Positions 1 to 10,703 of a stretch of DNA of 64,000 nt are shown here, piece after piece; position 1 is the stretch's first letter; the number at the start of each line of letters is the position of its first letter. Position numbers and translations under genes: made by a program. The stretch is from Owenia fusiformis (taxonomy: Eukaryota; Annelida; Polychaeta; Sabellida; Oweniidae): the NCBI GenBank assembly GCA_903813345.2, contig CAIIXF020000004.1:27715486-27779485 (forward strand), written 5' to 3'. Under the pieces are notes generated by a model. It was not told where the DNA came from and did no database searches. It saw nothing but the letters and a program-made list of their open reading frames with translations.

Positions 1-486
1 AAAAGTTAGTGATTTGTCAAAAAATGTTCAATTTTACACCACATTACTGGGCAATGTGTCCCCCTTGGCCATGTTAACAGCAGCAATTATTTTCAGATAT
101 GACCTTAAAAGCCCTTCAAATAGGGGTGTGGAATTTTATAACCCTCTTAAAACCTGTTAAGGAACTTGAGAAGAGGTTCCTTAGAGTTTCTACCCTCACC
201 GTTCTCTTTTTCCAACTCAATATCCATCCGACCCGAAAAGAAATGCTGCTGTTAAGATGGCCCGGGAGGACACATTGACTAGTGATTTGGTGTAAAATTT
301 AATTTAATTTTGACCAAACACTATATTTTGAAATGCCTGTAATTTTTTCACATTTGAGAGTTGAACCATGATACTTGGCGAATCAATGTAACTTTGGATA
401 AGCTTTAAAATGATATATGACACATACTATGACAACACTGGTATATGTCTACCTATGGGGGCCCCATACTTTCGGGACACCCTGTA
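1..486. mobile_element. Right part of a foldback (MITE-like) element
   Basis: Bases about 29-90 and 240-305 are imperfect inverted copies of each other; both carry the ACACATTG/CAATGTGT core and the GTTAACAGCAGCA / TGCTGCTGTTAA pair. The right side runs on to GGGACACCCTGTA near 474-486, which looks like a terminal motif of the ACAGGGTGT class also seen at 11791 and 59341. The left terminus lies outside the window. No coding frame is supported here. Assignment to a non-autonomous DNA transposon is inference from structure only. Confidence 0.5.
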
Positions 487-1441
487 GTATAGTTTCAAAT
501 AGCTGAAAAGTGCTGACATAATAGATGTCACCCTTGTTTGTCTTTGATTTTCTAGGGCCAGACCTCGACTCACTCCAATGCAAGAAACTTGCAACAGTCA
601 CTTAATTTCATGATTTATCGAAGAGTGTTGGTTGAATCTGTCTGAAACTTGAATGGCATACTCTTGGATGACCCTGTCAATATACGTATTCGTGATTAAC
701 CATGAAAATATTGGTTGCACACAAATAAACCAAGGTTTTAATGAATATCAGCATTGCACCAATGGAGATTTGGCCTAAGTTTTTTAAAAATGTCATGGAA
801 AATGATTTAAATGACATAACTGTTTAAATCAAAGCTATAATTGGAGAAAATTTGTCACTGAATCCAAATATGCTATTAAAAATAAAGAAAAGTAATTCAT
901 TAGAGGAAAAAAATGCAAATCTCTTATAATCTCATGTAAAAACAAGAATTAGCGAGATTTCAAAGCTATTTAGAAACTCCTCCATTGACTGCTACAGTTG
1001 CTCAGGTGAGAAAGTTAAGTAGTAACCATCCAGGTGATTGTTGCGATGATCGATTTTTTGTACTGTTCGTAGTGGTTCTTGTGATTTTCACGAACGCATA
1101 GAAATATGTAGAAACTCCTCAGATCTGCCACCAAAGGAACCCTAGGATTAGTAAAAGTACTTCCTTGAGTTTATGGCTACTAATATATGCTAGGACAAAC
1201 ATTGTTCAAGTGAGAACATATTGCTCCAATAGAGGAATTACGAAATATTATGCACAGTTTAACCATAACAGATTGATAAAACATTAAGACGCTGAAATAC
1301 TTGAAGGGCCTAGAAACCAATATCCATACTTGTATCTTGTAGCTTGTAGAAACAGCATTTTCCATTGTTTTTATTTGCTAACATTGCCCAATGCAATTTT
1401 TTAATCAGTCTAATATTGTGTTTCATATGCATGTTTTGCAG
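487..1441. other. No gene recognised
   Basis: AT-rich sequence without a convincing reading frame. The 61-codon minus-strand frame near 1180-1365 has no recognisable composition or motif and is treated as chance. A pyrimidine-poor splice acceptor (TTTTGCAG) ends the stretch at 1441. Confidence 0.5.
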
Positions 1442-1637
1442 TCTTTCAACCTCACAAATGCTCGGGAACAGTGGCTAACTAGTCATCTAGGACATAATTT
1501 CAAAACCCACAAAATCCACTACAGATGTACATCAGGGACAATTGAAAGAATAGACATTGCAAAAATGCTGTTAGTTATGGAGAACAACTTGCTGAAGAAA
1601 TATGAAGGGGGCTCTCTTGAGGATATAACATTAGAAG
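1442..1637 (+). CDS. Exon-like ORF with a GHxxxxHxxxYR motif (transposon-like family tail)
   Basis: The frame opens after a TTTTGCAG acceptor and can end at a GTGAAA donor at 1638. It encodes about 65 residues containing EQWLTSHLGHNFKTHKIHYR followed by a helical IAKMLLVMENNLLKKY stretch. From memory of family patterns, similar tails (W-x2-HLGH-x4-H-x3-YR, then a leucine-rich helix) occur in large uncharacterised, transposon-like protein families of cnidarians and molluscs. The H...H...Y spacing also recalls the last box of tyrosine recombinases. No upstream partner exon was found within the window. It may be a single surviving exon or a decayed copy. The in-frame ATG at 1391 lies before the acceptor and need not be used. 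Confidence 0.4.
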
Positions 1638-1654
1638 GTGAAATATCTTTGTAG

Positions 1655-2747
1655 CTTTAAAGAATCTTTTATCCAGCATCAGTCATTGATAATGAGGTTA
1701 TTTAGGGAGTATTTTGTGTTGTCTCACAAGACAAACTTCAGGAGATTGATTGAAGGCTATTTTTCCAGGCTGATGTCTCTTCTATTCTCTATGGATCTCA
1801 TATTTGCTGTAATTTTACAATTTTATAATATTGTAACAAACTTTGTGTATTTTCCAAATTAAATCATTTCTTTGGTAACAGTGTTTAGCCTCAAGAGTAT
1901 GCATTGATGAGTTTTACTGTAATCTTTTACATCTACTGCTATGCTTCGCAGAGCTTCAGTACATCCCATAGTTTCCAGTTAAACACATTTTTCCAGTTTT
2001 TCGACAAAAGCTACGTTTTCTTCGTAAGTACTAGCGATCTCAGTTTGATTCTTTGGTCTAAATATAGAGTAAATTGATACATTGGTGTCAGATCTGGGAT
2101 TCCTGTTAATGTGCTGAGAGCCTGGTTTGCCGAGAATTAAAGTTCAAGTGTTGGCGCTGCCGTGTTGATTGGTCCTGGTCGCAGATTTCAAGGTTGGTCA
2201 TATTAAATTCATAAGCTCAGATTTAGAACAAAATATTTTCTTAACAAGAGGGTGAAAATGGCTGCCAAGTACCATCTGACATCTCTCTTATTTTTATAAT
2301 AAATGCCAGATGTGTATATTATGTAACTTGTAATTGAGTAACTTTAAACCAATAAAATAAATGCAGTTTAGCCAATACATTGTGTTATTGACTACATTAG
2401 TGGCAGTGGGACTTTTCTTCGAATTTTGCTGTGTTGGTTTTTGCTGTGTTGCTTATTCGCTGATTGTGCTGACTTTGCTGTTGCAGACATGCCATCACAG
2501 TAAGTGGATAGGTCAAAATATATTTCTGTAGAGATTTATTGTGCTCCCCGAAATATAATGTAATCAATCCCCTCATTTGGTTTTTGGTCACATGGTTACA
2601 TACATGTGACTTCACATGTAATTTCTTTTATTCTAAACTTTCCATCAAGAAGGAGGTCTAGGAAAGTACAGTGACAATATTTATGGAAACTATTCATTTC
2701 ACCTTGCTAACGTCCTTGTGCCCATCTACCATTTCTTGCCCCTTTAG
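1655..2747. other. No gene recognised
   Basis: A frame at 1638-1862 and a minus-strand frame at 2397-2615 are low-complexity and lack motifs. The interval could be intron between the exon-like pieces at 1442 and 2748, which lie on the same strand, but nothing demonstrates that they belong together. Confidence 0.4.
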
Positions 2748-3003
2748 GACATGCTTAACCCAAAATATTCATCACACCTATATTGTGGAAGCAAACAGAA
2801 AAACAGACTATTCCCTGTTGAAACTTTTGGATAAAGATGAAAATGATCCTCATCAAATGGTTGAGATTCTCCAGTTCCTGAGAGATGTGCTAATTCCCAA
2901 TTTTAAAGCAGACAATGGACCAGAGATACTTGAGAAATTTGTATTTGGTGGTGACGAACTTACAAACAAAAGAGAGAATGGCGATACTACGTTTGATGAG
3001 TGA
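2748..3003 (+). CDS. Exon-like fragment resembling the DUF6589 family
   Basis: A good acceptor (TTGCCCCTTTAG) precedes about 85 open codons that end at TGA 3001-3003. The text LLDKDENDPHQMVEILQFLR followed by FVFGGDELTNKRENG resembles, from memory, the 'GGDQLT-x-R' segment of DUF6589 proteins, a large transposon-like family of marine invertebrates. If so, the expected Gln is Glu here (GGDELT). The fragment stops early: the family continues well past GGDQLT. It is therefore probably a truncated copy. Comparable pieces occur at 19.5-21.1 kb. The first nucleotide would complete a split codon, so ATG 2671 need not be the start. Confidence 0.4.
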
Positions 3004-3029
3004 GTGGTGATACTGACAGAGCTGTCAAG

Positions 3030-4200
3030 TGTCCCGCGAATGGCGGGATTATCCCGCGAATTTGATCAAAATTAGGCTAATTCGCGTGTCCCGCAATGTC
3101 CCCACTGTAAACCCAAGCCTGCAGTTTGCTTGTCAAGCTGGTATTGATTAATGACCCTAATATCCAGTTCTTAGCTTTGTTTACTAGAAGGTCAAGCAGC
3201 CTTCCACTGTAGAAACTTAATTCTACAACCACTTTTGGTTAATTAAACTGCATTCACTTTTCATGTAATTACTCGTTTAAACTTACTTAGAAACTACAAC
3301 TTTTACTATAATTTGAAAGCATGATCAATTATCAATCCAGAGATGTAAAAAAGTCTATGAACTCCAATCATAATCAACTTAATTTTAACACATTCCATTG
3401 TATCTATCTTTTGCAAATGAAACACTTGTATGTAAACAAAATTTTATGTACAAATTTGCATGAAAAGTTAGTTTTCAAATAGTTTCTGATTTTTGAATTC
3501 TCTAATATTTTGATGGATTTCTACCTAGAAGTCTCCTCTTTCTACTCAACTAAACCAATTTTCTACATTATTTTTTTCCTTTGACATTTTACTTATTTTC
3601 TGCAAGCAGCAGCTCAAAGTTGCCAATTCAAACCAATGCTAAAAATATCAATTTTGGTCAACACCTTCTCAATTGAAATGTCAATTTCTTCTTTAAACAA
3701 AATAATGTACACTTTTCTTCAACTGATATTGTTTCATAATACCTCATTGTTTCTCACTGTGAAAAAAGTTCTGAAGTAAAAAATCAGGAAAATATAGAAA
3801 ATAGGAAAGAAAAGTACACTCAATAATGCAGAAAATATCTATTTCATATTAACTGATACCTTTAAAAAAGTGACAGAATGACCAAATAAATATGATTCAG
3901 CAAGTCTTTAATATCATAAGATAATAAGGTAATAGGTCTAGACAGAGAAATGTAGGTAGAAATCATAGATTTTAAGCTTACCAGACAACAGGACATAGCC
4001 TTCAAACACCACAGCCATATTTTCTAAGACAGGTTTTATTACCACTACGCATGTGCAAGAACACCAGATGTGTGATTAATGGCTTTCTACCAGTGACAAG
4101 CGAATTGCACAGTTTAGGCCTTGTAGGTTTACAGTGTCCCGCGGAGTCCCGCAAATGTGGCTTTGACCTCCGCGAATTTCCAAAATTGTTGCAATCCCCT
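3030..4200. repeat. CCCGCGAATTT repeat split by a transposon-like insert
   Basis: Short motifs of the type TCCCGCGAATTT / TCCCGCAAAT recur at 3031-3105 and again at 4136-4190 and look like two halves of one repeat. The same motif family is present at 6250-6556 and near 24940-24985. CCGCGAATT is semi-palindromic. The spacing suggests that a single locus was separated by the 1-kb element between 3105 and 4138. Confidence 0.5.
3105..4138. mobile_element. Candidate non-autonomous DNA transposon with ACTGTAAACC termini
   Basis: The left end reads ACTGTAAACC and the right end reads GGTTTACAGT. Behind these, degenerate inverted similarity continues for about 50 bases on each side (left CAGTTTGCTTGTCAAGCTGG, right CCAGTGACAAGCGAATTG). 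The flanks contain GTCCC on both sides, a possible 5-bp target duplication, although the exact edge is ambiguous because the host repeat itself is CCC-rich. The roughly 1-kb interior is AT-rich and has no coding frame. The superfamily is unknown. Confidence 0.45.
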
Positions 4201-4270
4201 ATATTGTGATTATCTTATCTTATATATATTATAAGAAGCTACGTTTTTGCACTTTTGAGGAGTAAAGTTT

Positions 4271-4780
4271 ACCTAATTTTAAGGGCTTTGTATAAAAAAC
4301 CTCCTACCTCATACCCACCTACCAACCTACATGGAACATGATACAGTCATTGAAGCGTTCAATTTTAAAGATTACTTTAAATCTCAAAATAGCTCAAATT
4401 ATTAACATTTCTACAATTCCGGCTTTATTTTATGACTAGACAGATCCATAAATAAAGGCATATGGATGCATTTTAGATTGTTATGACCCGAGGGCGCGCC
4501 AGGGGAATGAATAACTAATGACCGCGAACATAGGTCCAACAATCCAGATAAGGAAATGAAAGAAAAAAAGTGTGCTAAATTCGATGACCCGAGTGGGAAT
4601 CGAATCCAGCTGGGATGTAGAAGCAATTTGCTATCAAGGGTCGTGCATGCATCTATAATTCATCATAAACTATGATTTAATAAACTAAGATCTTTAAAAT
4701 TGAACCCTTCAAAGACTGTATCATGTACGTGGGTAGGTGGGTATGAGGAAGGAAGTTTTTTGTACAAAGCCAATTTTAAG
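4271..4780. mobile_element. Foldback element with arms of about 110 bp
   Basis: Bases 4275-4383 and 4674-4780 are inverted copies sharing CTCATACCCACCTACC / GGTAGGTGGGTATGAGG, CATGATACAGTC / GACTGTATCATG and TTCAATTTTAAAGAT / ATCTTTAAAATTGAA. The loop of about 290 bases contains a tRNA-like B box on the minus strand. There is no ORF of note. The structure predicts a long hairpin in RNA or single-stranded DNA. Confidence 0.7.
4570..4645 (-). repeat. tRNA-like internal promoter sequence (possible SINE head)
   Basis: Read on the minus strand, the sequence has GGATTCGATTCCC, close to the RNA polymerase III B-box consensus GGTTCGANTCC. A TAGCAAATTGC stretch about 20 bases earlier is a weak A-box match. 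The spacing is shorter than in a normal tRNA and the T stem does not pair cleanly, so it is not an intact tRNA gene. It sits in the loop of the surrounding foldback element. Confidence 0.3.
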
Positions 4781-4971
4781 TATATAGCATGCTGTTGTTT
4801 GGTATCAAAATAAAGAGGAAGGGTTCAATTTTATTTTAATTACGAAAATAGGTATGTAGGTCACAAATAGTTCCAACGTAGCCTTTTTACTCCCCGTGTG
4901 TGGCCTTCATCTCAGAACTGAGCAAATGTTAGCAAACGCGAGTTACAATAAATGGACGCTGATATCTAGAA

Positions 4972-5845
4972 AGGGTTTGTAGAAAAAACAGAGTACCCAT
5001 GCCAGGTTCAAACTTGGTACCCGGTACCCATGCAGTCAAAAAAACGGGTACCCAAAAAACGAAAAATACGAATATTATAACATAATTAGATTATGAGAAA
5101 ACGTGTAAGATTTGTTTTGAATATACAAAAATGCATGTAACATCCTTCAAAATTGAGCTAGAAGCTTCAAATAAAAAGCATATTTTAAGGCTCTTTTCTT
5201 CCTCTATCGTCATGGCCATATTTTCATTGGTTATGGGGGGGGGCTGCGATCGCACCATCGCACCCTCTCCTGGCTACGCCTATGATATTGTAAGACATAA
5301 CAATTTACAGTTCAGTGAACATTTTGTCGAAAATTGGGATAACTTAAATTATGATTAATAATCAAAATCTGACATGTTGCATCATGTAAATTAACACACG
5401 TCACCTCTCTGCTAAAGCAACGATTACAGATTTAAATCATAATCAAAACAATTCACGTACCAACATACGAACTATTGAAAATAGAGTAAGATTGATTTGT
5501 CTTGTTTTTCAAATCATCTTGCAATGTCATTGGCGTAGCCAGGAGGGGGTGCGATCCCCCCCCCCCCCCCCCCCATTCATTACCAATGGAAATATGACCA
5601 TGATGAAAGAGGAAGAAAAGAGCCTTAAAATGCTTTTTATTTGAAGCTTCTAGCTCAATTTTGAAGGAAGTTACATACATTTTTGTAAATTCAAAACAAA
5701 TCTTGTACACGTTTTCTAATTGATCTAATTATGTTGTATATTCGTATATTTCGTTTTCTGGGTACCCGGTTTTTTCGACCGGGTACCAAGTTTGAACCCA
5801 GCATGGAGGATTTACTACCCGGTAACCGGTTTTTCTACAAACCCT
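4972..5845. mobile_element. 874-bp foldback element with GGGTACC-rich ends and poly-G/poly-C inner ends
   Basis: The left end AGGGTTTGTAGAAAAA matches the complement of the right end TTTTTCTACAAACCCT. The arms (about 4972-5240 and 5570-5845) stay alignable throughout: GGGTACC motifs, then an AT-rich part, then a G run (5236-5243) facing a C run (5557-5573). A nested inner pair CCTGGCTACGCC / GGCGTAGCCAGG occupies 5269-5280 and 5533-5544. The two opposing frames (5131-5358 plus, 5453-5710 minus) encode related peptides only because the arms mirror each other. They are not evidence of genes. Confidence 0.8.
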
Positions 5846-6232
5846 ATCGAAAAGTAACCTCATTCCCTATAATTTGATGTGGATTAATCGAACCCCTATA
5901 TCATGGGCTTTCAATTGAAAGCCAATGCCTACAATATATGAATAGGTTCATTTTAATATATAACATTATGGGGATAAACGTTTCATAGTTGGTCAAGACG
6001 CCAGAAGTGCAAAGTATTGTTCCGAATTTTTGAATTTCGTGTTAGATTACGGTACTCACATCTGAAGCATGGTTTTTTGATAAATTACAATAAAGTTTAA
6101 TAATATTCCTATGCGTATTTTGTGAAATTGTGTTGACGCTTATTAAAGTTACAATGTAACGGTGCATTATATTTGATTAATCAGTATCTGAAAGTTTGAT
6201 TTAAGTACTTTTACACGCTTTAACATTGGTCC
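5846..6232. other. No gene recognised
   Basis: AT-rich sequence with no sizeable reading frame, clear repeat structure or RNA gene that I can support. Confidence 0.5.
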
Positions 6233-6556
6233 CAATCACGCAAATCCCTTGAATGTCCCGGGACATCCTGCAAATTTAGGTGGATGTCCCGCGAAATCCT
6301 GCAAATTTAGGGCACTTTGTCTAAAAAATCTGTCCCTCTATGAAGTTTTTGGTGGTAAACCTGTTAACTGTCCCGCAATTAGGGTGTTTGTCCCTCGAAT
6401 GGTCCCGCGAAATCCCGCAAATTTGATTAAAAAATTGGCCAATTAGCACAATCACGCAAATACCTTAAATGTCCCGCGAAATCCCGCGAATTTAGTTGAT
6501 GTCCCGCAAAATCCCGCGAATTTTGGGCACTGGGTCTAAAAAATCTGTCCCGCGAG
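6233..6556. repeat. Tandem copies of the CCCGCGAAAT repeat, period 216 bp
   Basis: The segment starting AATCACGCAAAT at 6234 recurs at 6450. Each copy continues with TGTCCCGCGAAATCC-type motifs and a GGGCACT...GTCTAAAAAATCTGTCCC tail. Between them lies another run of TCCCGCGAAATCCCGCAAAT. Open frames across it (6249-6446, 6427-6696) are low-complexity shadows. The repeat shares its core with 3030-3105 and 4136-4190. Confidence 0.75.
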
Positions 6557-6719
6557 AAAATCTTTGGGGGTTGACAGTACTGTACTGATGTTGAATTTTC
6601 AACAGGAATGCACACCCCAATTGATGTATAAGAGTCTAGGGTCAGTGGAAATAACTGGGAAAGTACAGGTTGAAAGATTTCTATCAACATCGCCAAATGA
6701 TCTTTATTATTCCACCCAC

Positions 6720-8410
6720 TTCAGTGTGCTTATAAAGAAAATAGACGTACAACTGATAATATTTTTATTTTGCAAGCGTTAATTCACAAATTCAATCAGC
6801 ATAAGAAACCATTATATACATGCATGATTGATTTTAGGAAGGCCTTTGATTACATAGATCGTTCCGTATTGTTATATTAGCTGTGTAAAGCTGGAATTCA
6901 TCCACATTTTAAAATGTACAGTATTCTAAATCTAAGTCATGCCTTAAGTTAGATAATGCAATCACTGAAACTTTTGACACTGAAATAGGAGTTGTACAAG
7001 GAAGTGTTTTGAGAACATTTTTATTCAATCACTTCATAGATGGAAGTATTACCATTAAGATGTGGTGTTAGTTTAAATGATGTCAGGTTCAACCATCTAC
7101 TATGGGCAGATGATCTAGTACACATTTCTGAATCACAAGATGGCCTTCAATTGTTATAAGATTCACTCTTTGCTTTTTGTAAAATTAATAGACTTATAGT
7201 TAATACCTTAAAGACAAAGGTACTACTTTTTAACTCTCAAGGTTCAGCCCCATTCACTTTTAATGATCAAGAAATTGAACGGGTAAATAAATATAAATAT
7301 CTAGGGGTAACTCTTACTGATACTAATAATTTTGATATCAACACTAATTAACTTAAAGAACAATCACATAAGGCAATATTCAAAATCAAACAACAGTATA
7401 AGAAATTCAACGATGTGCCACCAGATGTTGCTCTTCACCTTTTTGATACATTAGTTAGTCCAATACTATGCTATGGTTGTGAGATTTTGAACGACAAGAA
7501 GAAGATGAAAGCGATTGAAACAATTCATTTGTCCTTCTTAAAATCTATTCTAGGTGTCAAAACTCAAACAGCCAAAAAATACTGGTTGTAAAATACTGGT
7601 TAAGACTTATTAAACTTCCAAAATCTAATATTTTAAACCAAGCTTATTTATACAGCCAAGAGAAACATGAATTAGGGTTTAAATCATGGTCTGGAAAGGT
7701 TTATGATATACTACATAAATGTGAACTTACCGAGTATTCGAATGACCAAAGTCAAATAACAGACAACTTAGTAAATTTGGTTGAGAAGAAATTAAAGAAT
7801 GTGTTTGTAGATAACTGGAAAAATGACATTTTGAAATACCCCAAATTAAGAACTTAAAAGCTTTTTAAGAAAGATTTTGTATTAGATCCATAAACAAAGT
7901 TACACAATAAAAAATGCAGATTTAGACTAAGTCTGCATTACTTAAAAATAGAAACAGGAAGTCATACAAAACCAAAATCAAAACCTGTAGATGAAAGATT
8001 ATGTAATATATGTAAATGTGTGGAAGATGAATTTCACTTTATCATAAATTGTACAAAGCATTCGCAACACAGGCAAATATTTTTCCGCAAGATTTCTGAA
8101 ACATTACCAAAATTTGATTTGAATAGTGATAATTTATTTACTAATATAATTACTAGTGACAATACCATCATACAACGTCATCTTGGTAAATTTATATATC
8201 ACTCATTTAACAATTTAGAATAGTTAGCATATTTTGTACATCACTTAAAAATATTCTGCCTATCTTGTATGCTTTCAATATGCATATTAGGTATATATTT
8301 TGTACATTACTTTGTAAATATAGAAGTACTTTTTAGTTACTCTTCGTGAGTAGTTGTGACTAATGTAATCATGTAATGATACAATATGTCAATAAAAGCT
8401 ATATATTCAG
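6720..8410 (+). pseudogene. Dead non-LTR retrotransposon (LINE), 3' half: RT and C-terminal zinc-knuckle region
   Basis: A 5'-truncated LINE read on the plus strand. The frame near 6735-6880 gives RRTTDNIFILQALIHKF, then MIDFRKAFDYIDRSVLLY, which is reverse-transcriptase motif A (D-x4-FD). Around 7085-7130 there is VRFNHLLWADDLVHIS, the motif C equivalent of FADD/YADD. Further on come KYKYLGVTLTDTNNFD and VSPILCYGCEIL, the usual post-RT segment. Bases 8000-8223 encode LCNICKCVEDEFHFIINC, the C-x2-C...H-x4-C element typical of the end of LINE ORF2. Many stops and frame changes interrupt it, so it is inactive. An AATAAA at about 8392 marks the likely 3' end. The style suggests a CR1/RTE-like lineage, but the clade is not certain. 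Confidence 0.85.
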
Positions 8411-8683
8411 GGCTCATTTTATACTAAAAAAGTTAACATAAGATACGGTGAGCCTGAGCATGAAAACGCGCCCATCAGCAGCCAGCCAAGTGCCTACTAT
8501 AGCTCCTCGCCATCCATGAAGCCTTGGGACCCTGTTCCACCGAGGGGATTCGATGACCAGAGAGTACATTATTTCGGGGAGTGGGTATTGGAAGCAAAAA
8601 ATTACTGGGAGATAAGGAGAATGGAAGTCAAACTAGTTGACTATGACCCCATCACTAGAAGGGAGCACATAGTTTTGTTTTGA
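8411..8683 (+). CDS. Unrecognised exon-like open frame ending in a natural stop
   Basis: The frame opens straight after ATATATTCAG, which fits a splice acceptor at the tail of the LINE remnant. It stays open for about 90 codons to TGA 8681-8683, with non-repetitive composition: IRYGEPEHENAPISSQ, KPWDPVPPRGFDDQ, GEWVLEAKNYWEIRRMEVKL, YDPITRREH. An internal ATG (Met-Lys-Pro-Trp) is the only Met near the start, so a normal start is lacking. The charged, globular-looking sequence resembles a real terminal exon more than a chance frame, but I do not recognise a family. It could instead be a processed fragment carried by the LINE. Confidence 0.4.
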   Translation, partial: GSFYTKKVNIRYGEPEHENAPISSQPSAYYSSSPSMKPWDPVPPRGFDDQRVHYFGEWVLEAKNYWEIRRMEVKLVDYDPITRREHIVLF

Positions 8684-8716
8684 GACATAATTTATAAAAA
8701 AATAGCAATATGAGTA

Positions 8717-8980
8717 ATGGACTTATATGGTGACAATGTCCCACATGCTTTCAATGGACTCATTTCCGACACCAGATGTCAGATAAACTTGGATGTTAAT
8801 TGCAAGCTTGTTCTTGGAATAAGAGAACAGGAGGCAGGATGGAACGAGGTTAATAAATCCCTTCAAGGTATCAAGCATCACCTGGAGTTCTACATTAGAA
8901 CGATTTATGTTTCAACAGCAATCAAAATATTCAAGGTTACACGATCATCACAGTATGAAGTGGCACCCACAAATGATTAA
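8717..8980 (+). CDS. Unrecognised short ORF (87 codons)
   Basis: Begins with ATG shortly after the preceding frame ends and encodes MDLYGDNVPHAFNGLISD, then a mixed hydrophilic sequence with one Trp and two Cys. No signal peptide, membrane segment or known motif is visible. It lies in a different frame from the 8411-8683 ORF, so the two could be one coding region separated by a frameshift and stop. Function unknown. Confidence 0.25.
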   Translation: MDLYGDNVPHAFNGLISDTRCQINLDVNCKLVLGIREQEAGWNEVNKSLQGIKHHLEFYIRTIYVSTAIKIFKVTRSSQYEVAPTND

Positions 8981-10235
8981 GTGGTGCATGCAGCTAAGAA
9001 ACATCTCTTCATTAGCAAATCACAAAACATGCTACTACCAAATCGTCAAACATACAATCCAAAAATAGGCTTTGAGCCTGTTCATCAGTGACATTGTAAA
9101 TAAATGCCCAGGATCAGTCCCAAATCAAAGTTCTATTTCCACTCAATTTAATCTTCCTACAGAAAATGAAAACAATTGTAGATGAGGAAATTTACTGGAC
9201 CATAGTTTACACTACTAATTGTACATGAAATAGCCAAAAAGGAAAACGTCAGCATTAATTTGCATGCTGAATAGTTTGATGTTTCATTGTGAAATTTTAT
9301 TTTGCAGACTAATCCTGAAACAATAAAGTGATACCAAGAACATGTCTGCAGTGGTGTAAAAACCAAAGACATGATGCAGTTCAATGTTTTACACTATGAG
9401 CTCAGTCAGATGTCAGAACATCATTGTGCAAATAAATGTGTAGATAAATATCTTATAATAATTGGATAAACCATTGTTGATTCAGGATATAATATAAAGA
9501 GAAAATTGAACAAATCAGACCTGTAAGTGTGATAAATGGGTGGAAATCCACCCCGTTGGAAGCAGCAGATTAAACAAACCCATTTTCCATTACATTTTCG
9601 ATTTTCAATTGTAGGGATCATATGGAAGAAGATTAATCTGATGGTTGTCCAGGGAAGCCGATATTTAAAATTGGTACATTTTAAAGGTTAATTGAATCAA
9701 ATAAAAATGCAGTAGTTAGCTTGTGTCCAACTTAATATTTTCAGAGCCAACAAAGAAACAAAGAAAGCACACCTGTCCTACATGCTTTAAAATTTCAATA
9801 TCTGAAAATGCATTTTAAACAGACACACATGAAAAACACTGAATAAAAAATTCAGGATAATTATAAGAATGATTTTCCGCAGGAGTATTCACGACAAAGA
9901 AAAGCATGTGGGAATGTTCGCAAATATCAATACAAACAGTGCCAATCTTGTAGCAAGTGTCCATAGTTGGACAAACATAAATGCAAAAAAAGATTAATGC
10001 TAACACACAATTTGAACGAAAATCTAAATATGTTTGTCAAATGGCTCTTCTTGCCACCAGGAGGAAACTGAAGTGAAGAACGTGCAAATTGAGCTGCACA
10101 AAATGTTCGGTTCATCAGTAACTTTACACAGGAATTAGACTGGAACCTCTTGAACGAGAAATTCATAGAGTCTGCTTACAATAGAAAAAATTTCCACAAA
10201 TTAGGCAAGAGTTAGGCAATGGTTACAAATCAAGT
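8981..10235. other. No gene recognised
   Basis: Only short, AT-rich frames on the minus strand (9157-9384, 9421-9621, 9815-10166), with no motif or convincing splice structure. Confidence 0.5.
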
Positions 10236-10436
10236 ATGCCACTGGGGCAACCTGAACACACAATACCTGCTCATATACCAACAATTCATAAGACAGTAGC
10301 CACTATCCAAAAATGCTTACAAAAACAAAAGGGATCATTAAGCCATGAAGAGTTGAAGAATTGGGAGAATTTGGCTGAAGAAGATGATTTGCCATTTGGT
10401 AAAAAAATGTTTTTGATACACTTCAACCAAAAATAA
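10236..10436 (+). CDS. Hypothetical ORF of 66 codons, possibly part of a decayed transposon
   Basis: Encodes MPLGQPEHTIPAHIPTIHKT, then a charged helical stretch (SHEELKNWENLAEEDDLPFG). Composition is protein-like but no family is recognised. It lies about 270 bases before the piggyBac transposase remnant on the same strand and could be an insert or neighbour of it. Confidence 0.25.
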   Translation: MPLGQPEHTIPAHIPTIHKTVATIQKCLQKQKGSLSHEELKNWENLAEEDDLPFGKKMFLIHFNQK

Positions 10437-10703
10437 TAAGATAACTAATCACAAAAATGAAAAAAAAGTTAATTGACTTGTGATTAAGAATATTAAATAT
10501 AAAATTCTGTATATTTGTGTGTATAAAACTTATCACATTGTGTTTGTCTGTCTGATTCTCTAATATGCAATTTTTCTTTCAGGATGACAATTGTCTTACA
10601 AAATGAAGTTTATACAATGACAAAAGTTCCATGGATGGAAAGAAATTTGAAGATTGATTAAGAATATACCTTCATCCTTAATGAAAACATCATTGCCAAT
10701 TAT

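Noticed and set aside
1391-1654. ATG at 1391 as a true start codon
   Set aside because: It lies upstream of a TTTTGCAG acceptor, and the conserved-looking text begins only after the acceptor.
4570-4645. Intact tRNA gene
   Set aside because: Only a B-box-like sequence is convincing; the T stem does not pair and the A-to-B spacing is too short.
5131-5710. Two opposing ORFs sharing a SFKIELEASNKKH peptide
   Set aside because: They are mirror images produced by the two arms of the 4972-5845 foldback element.
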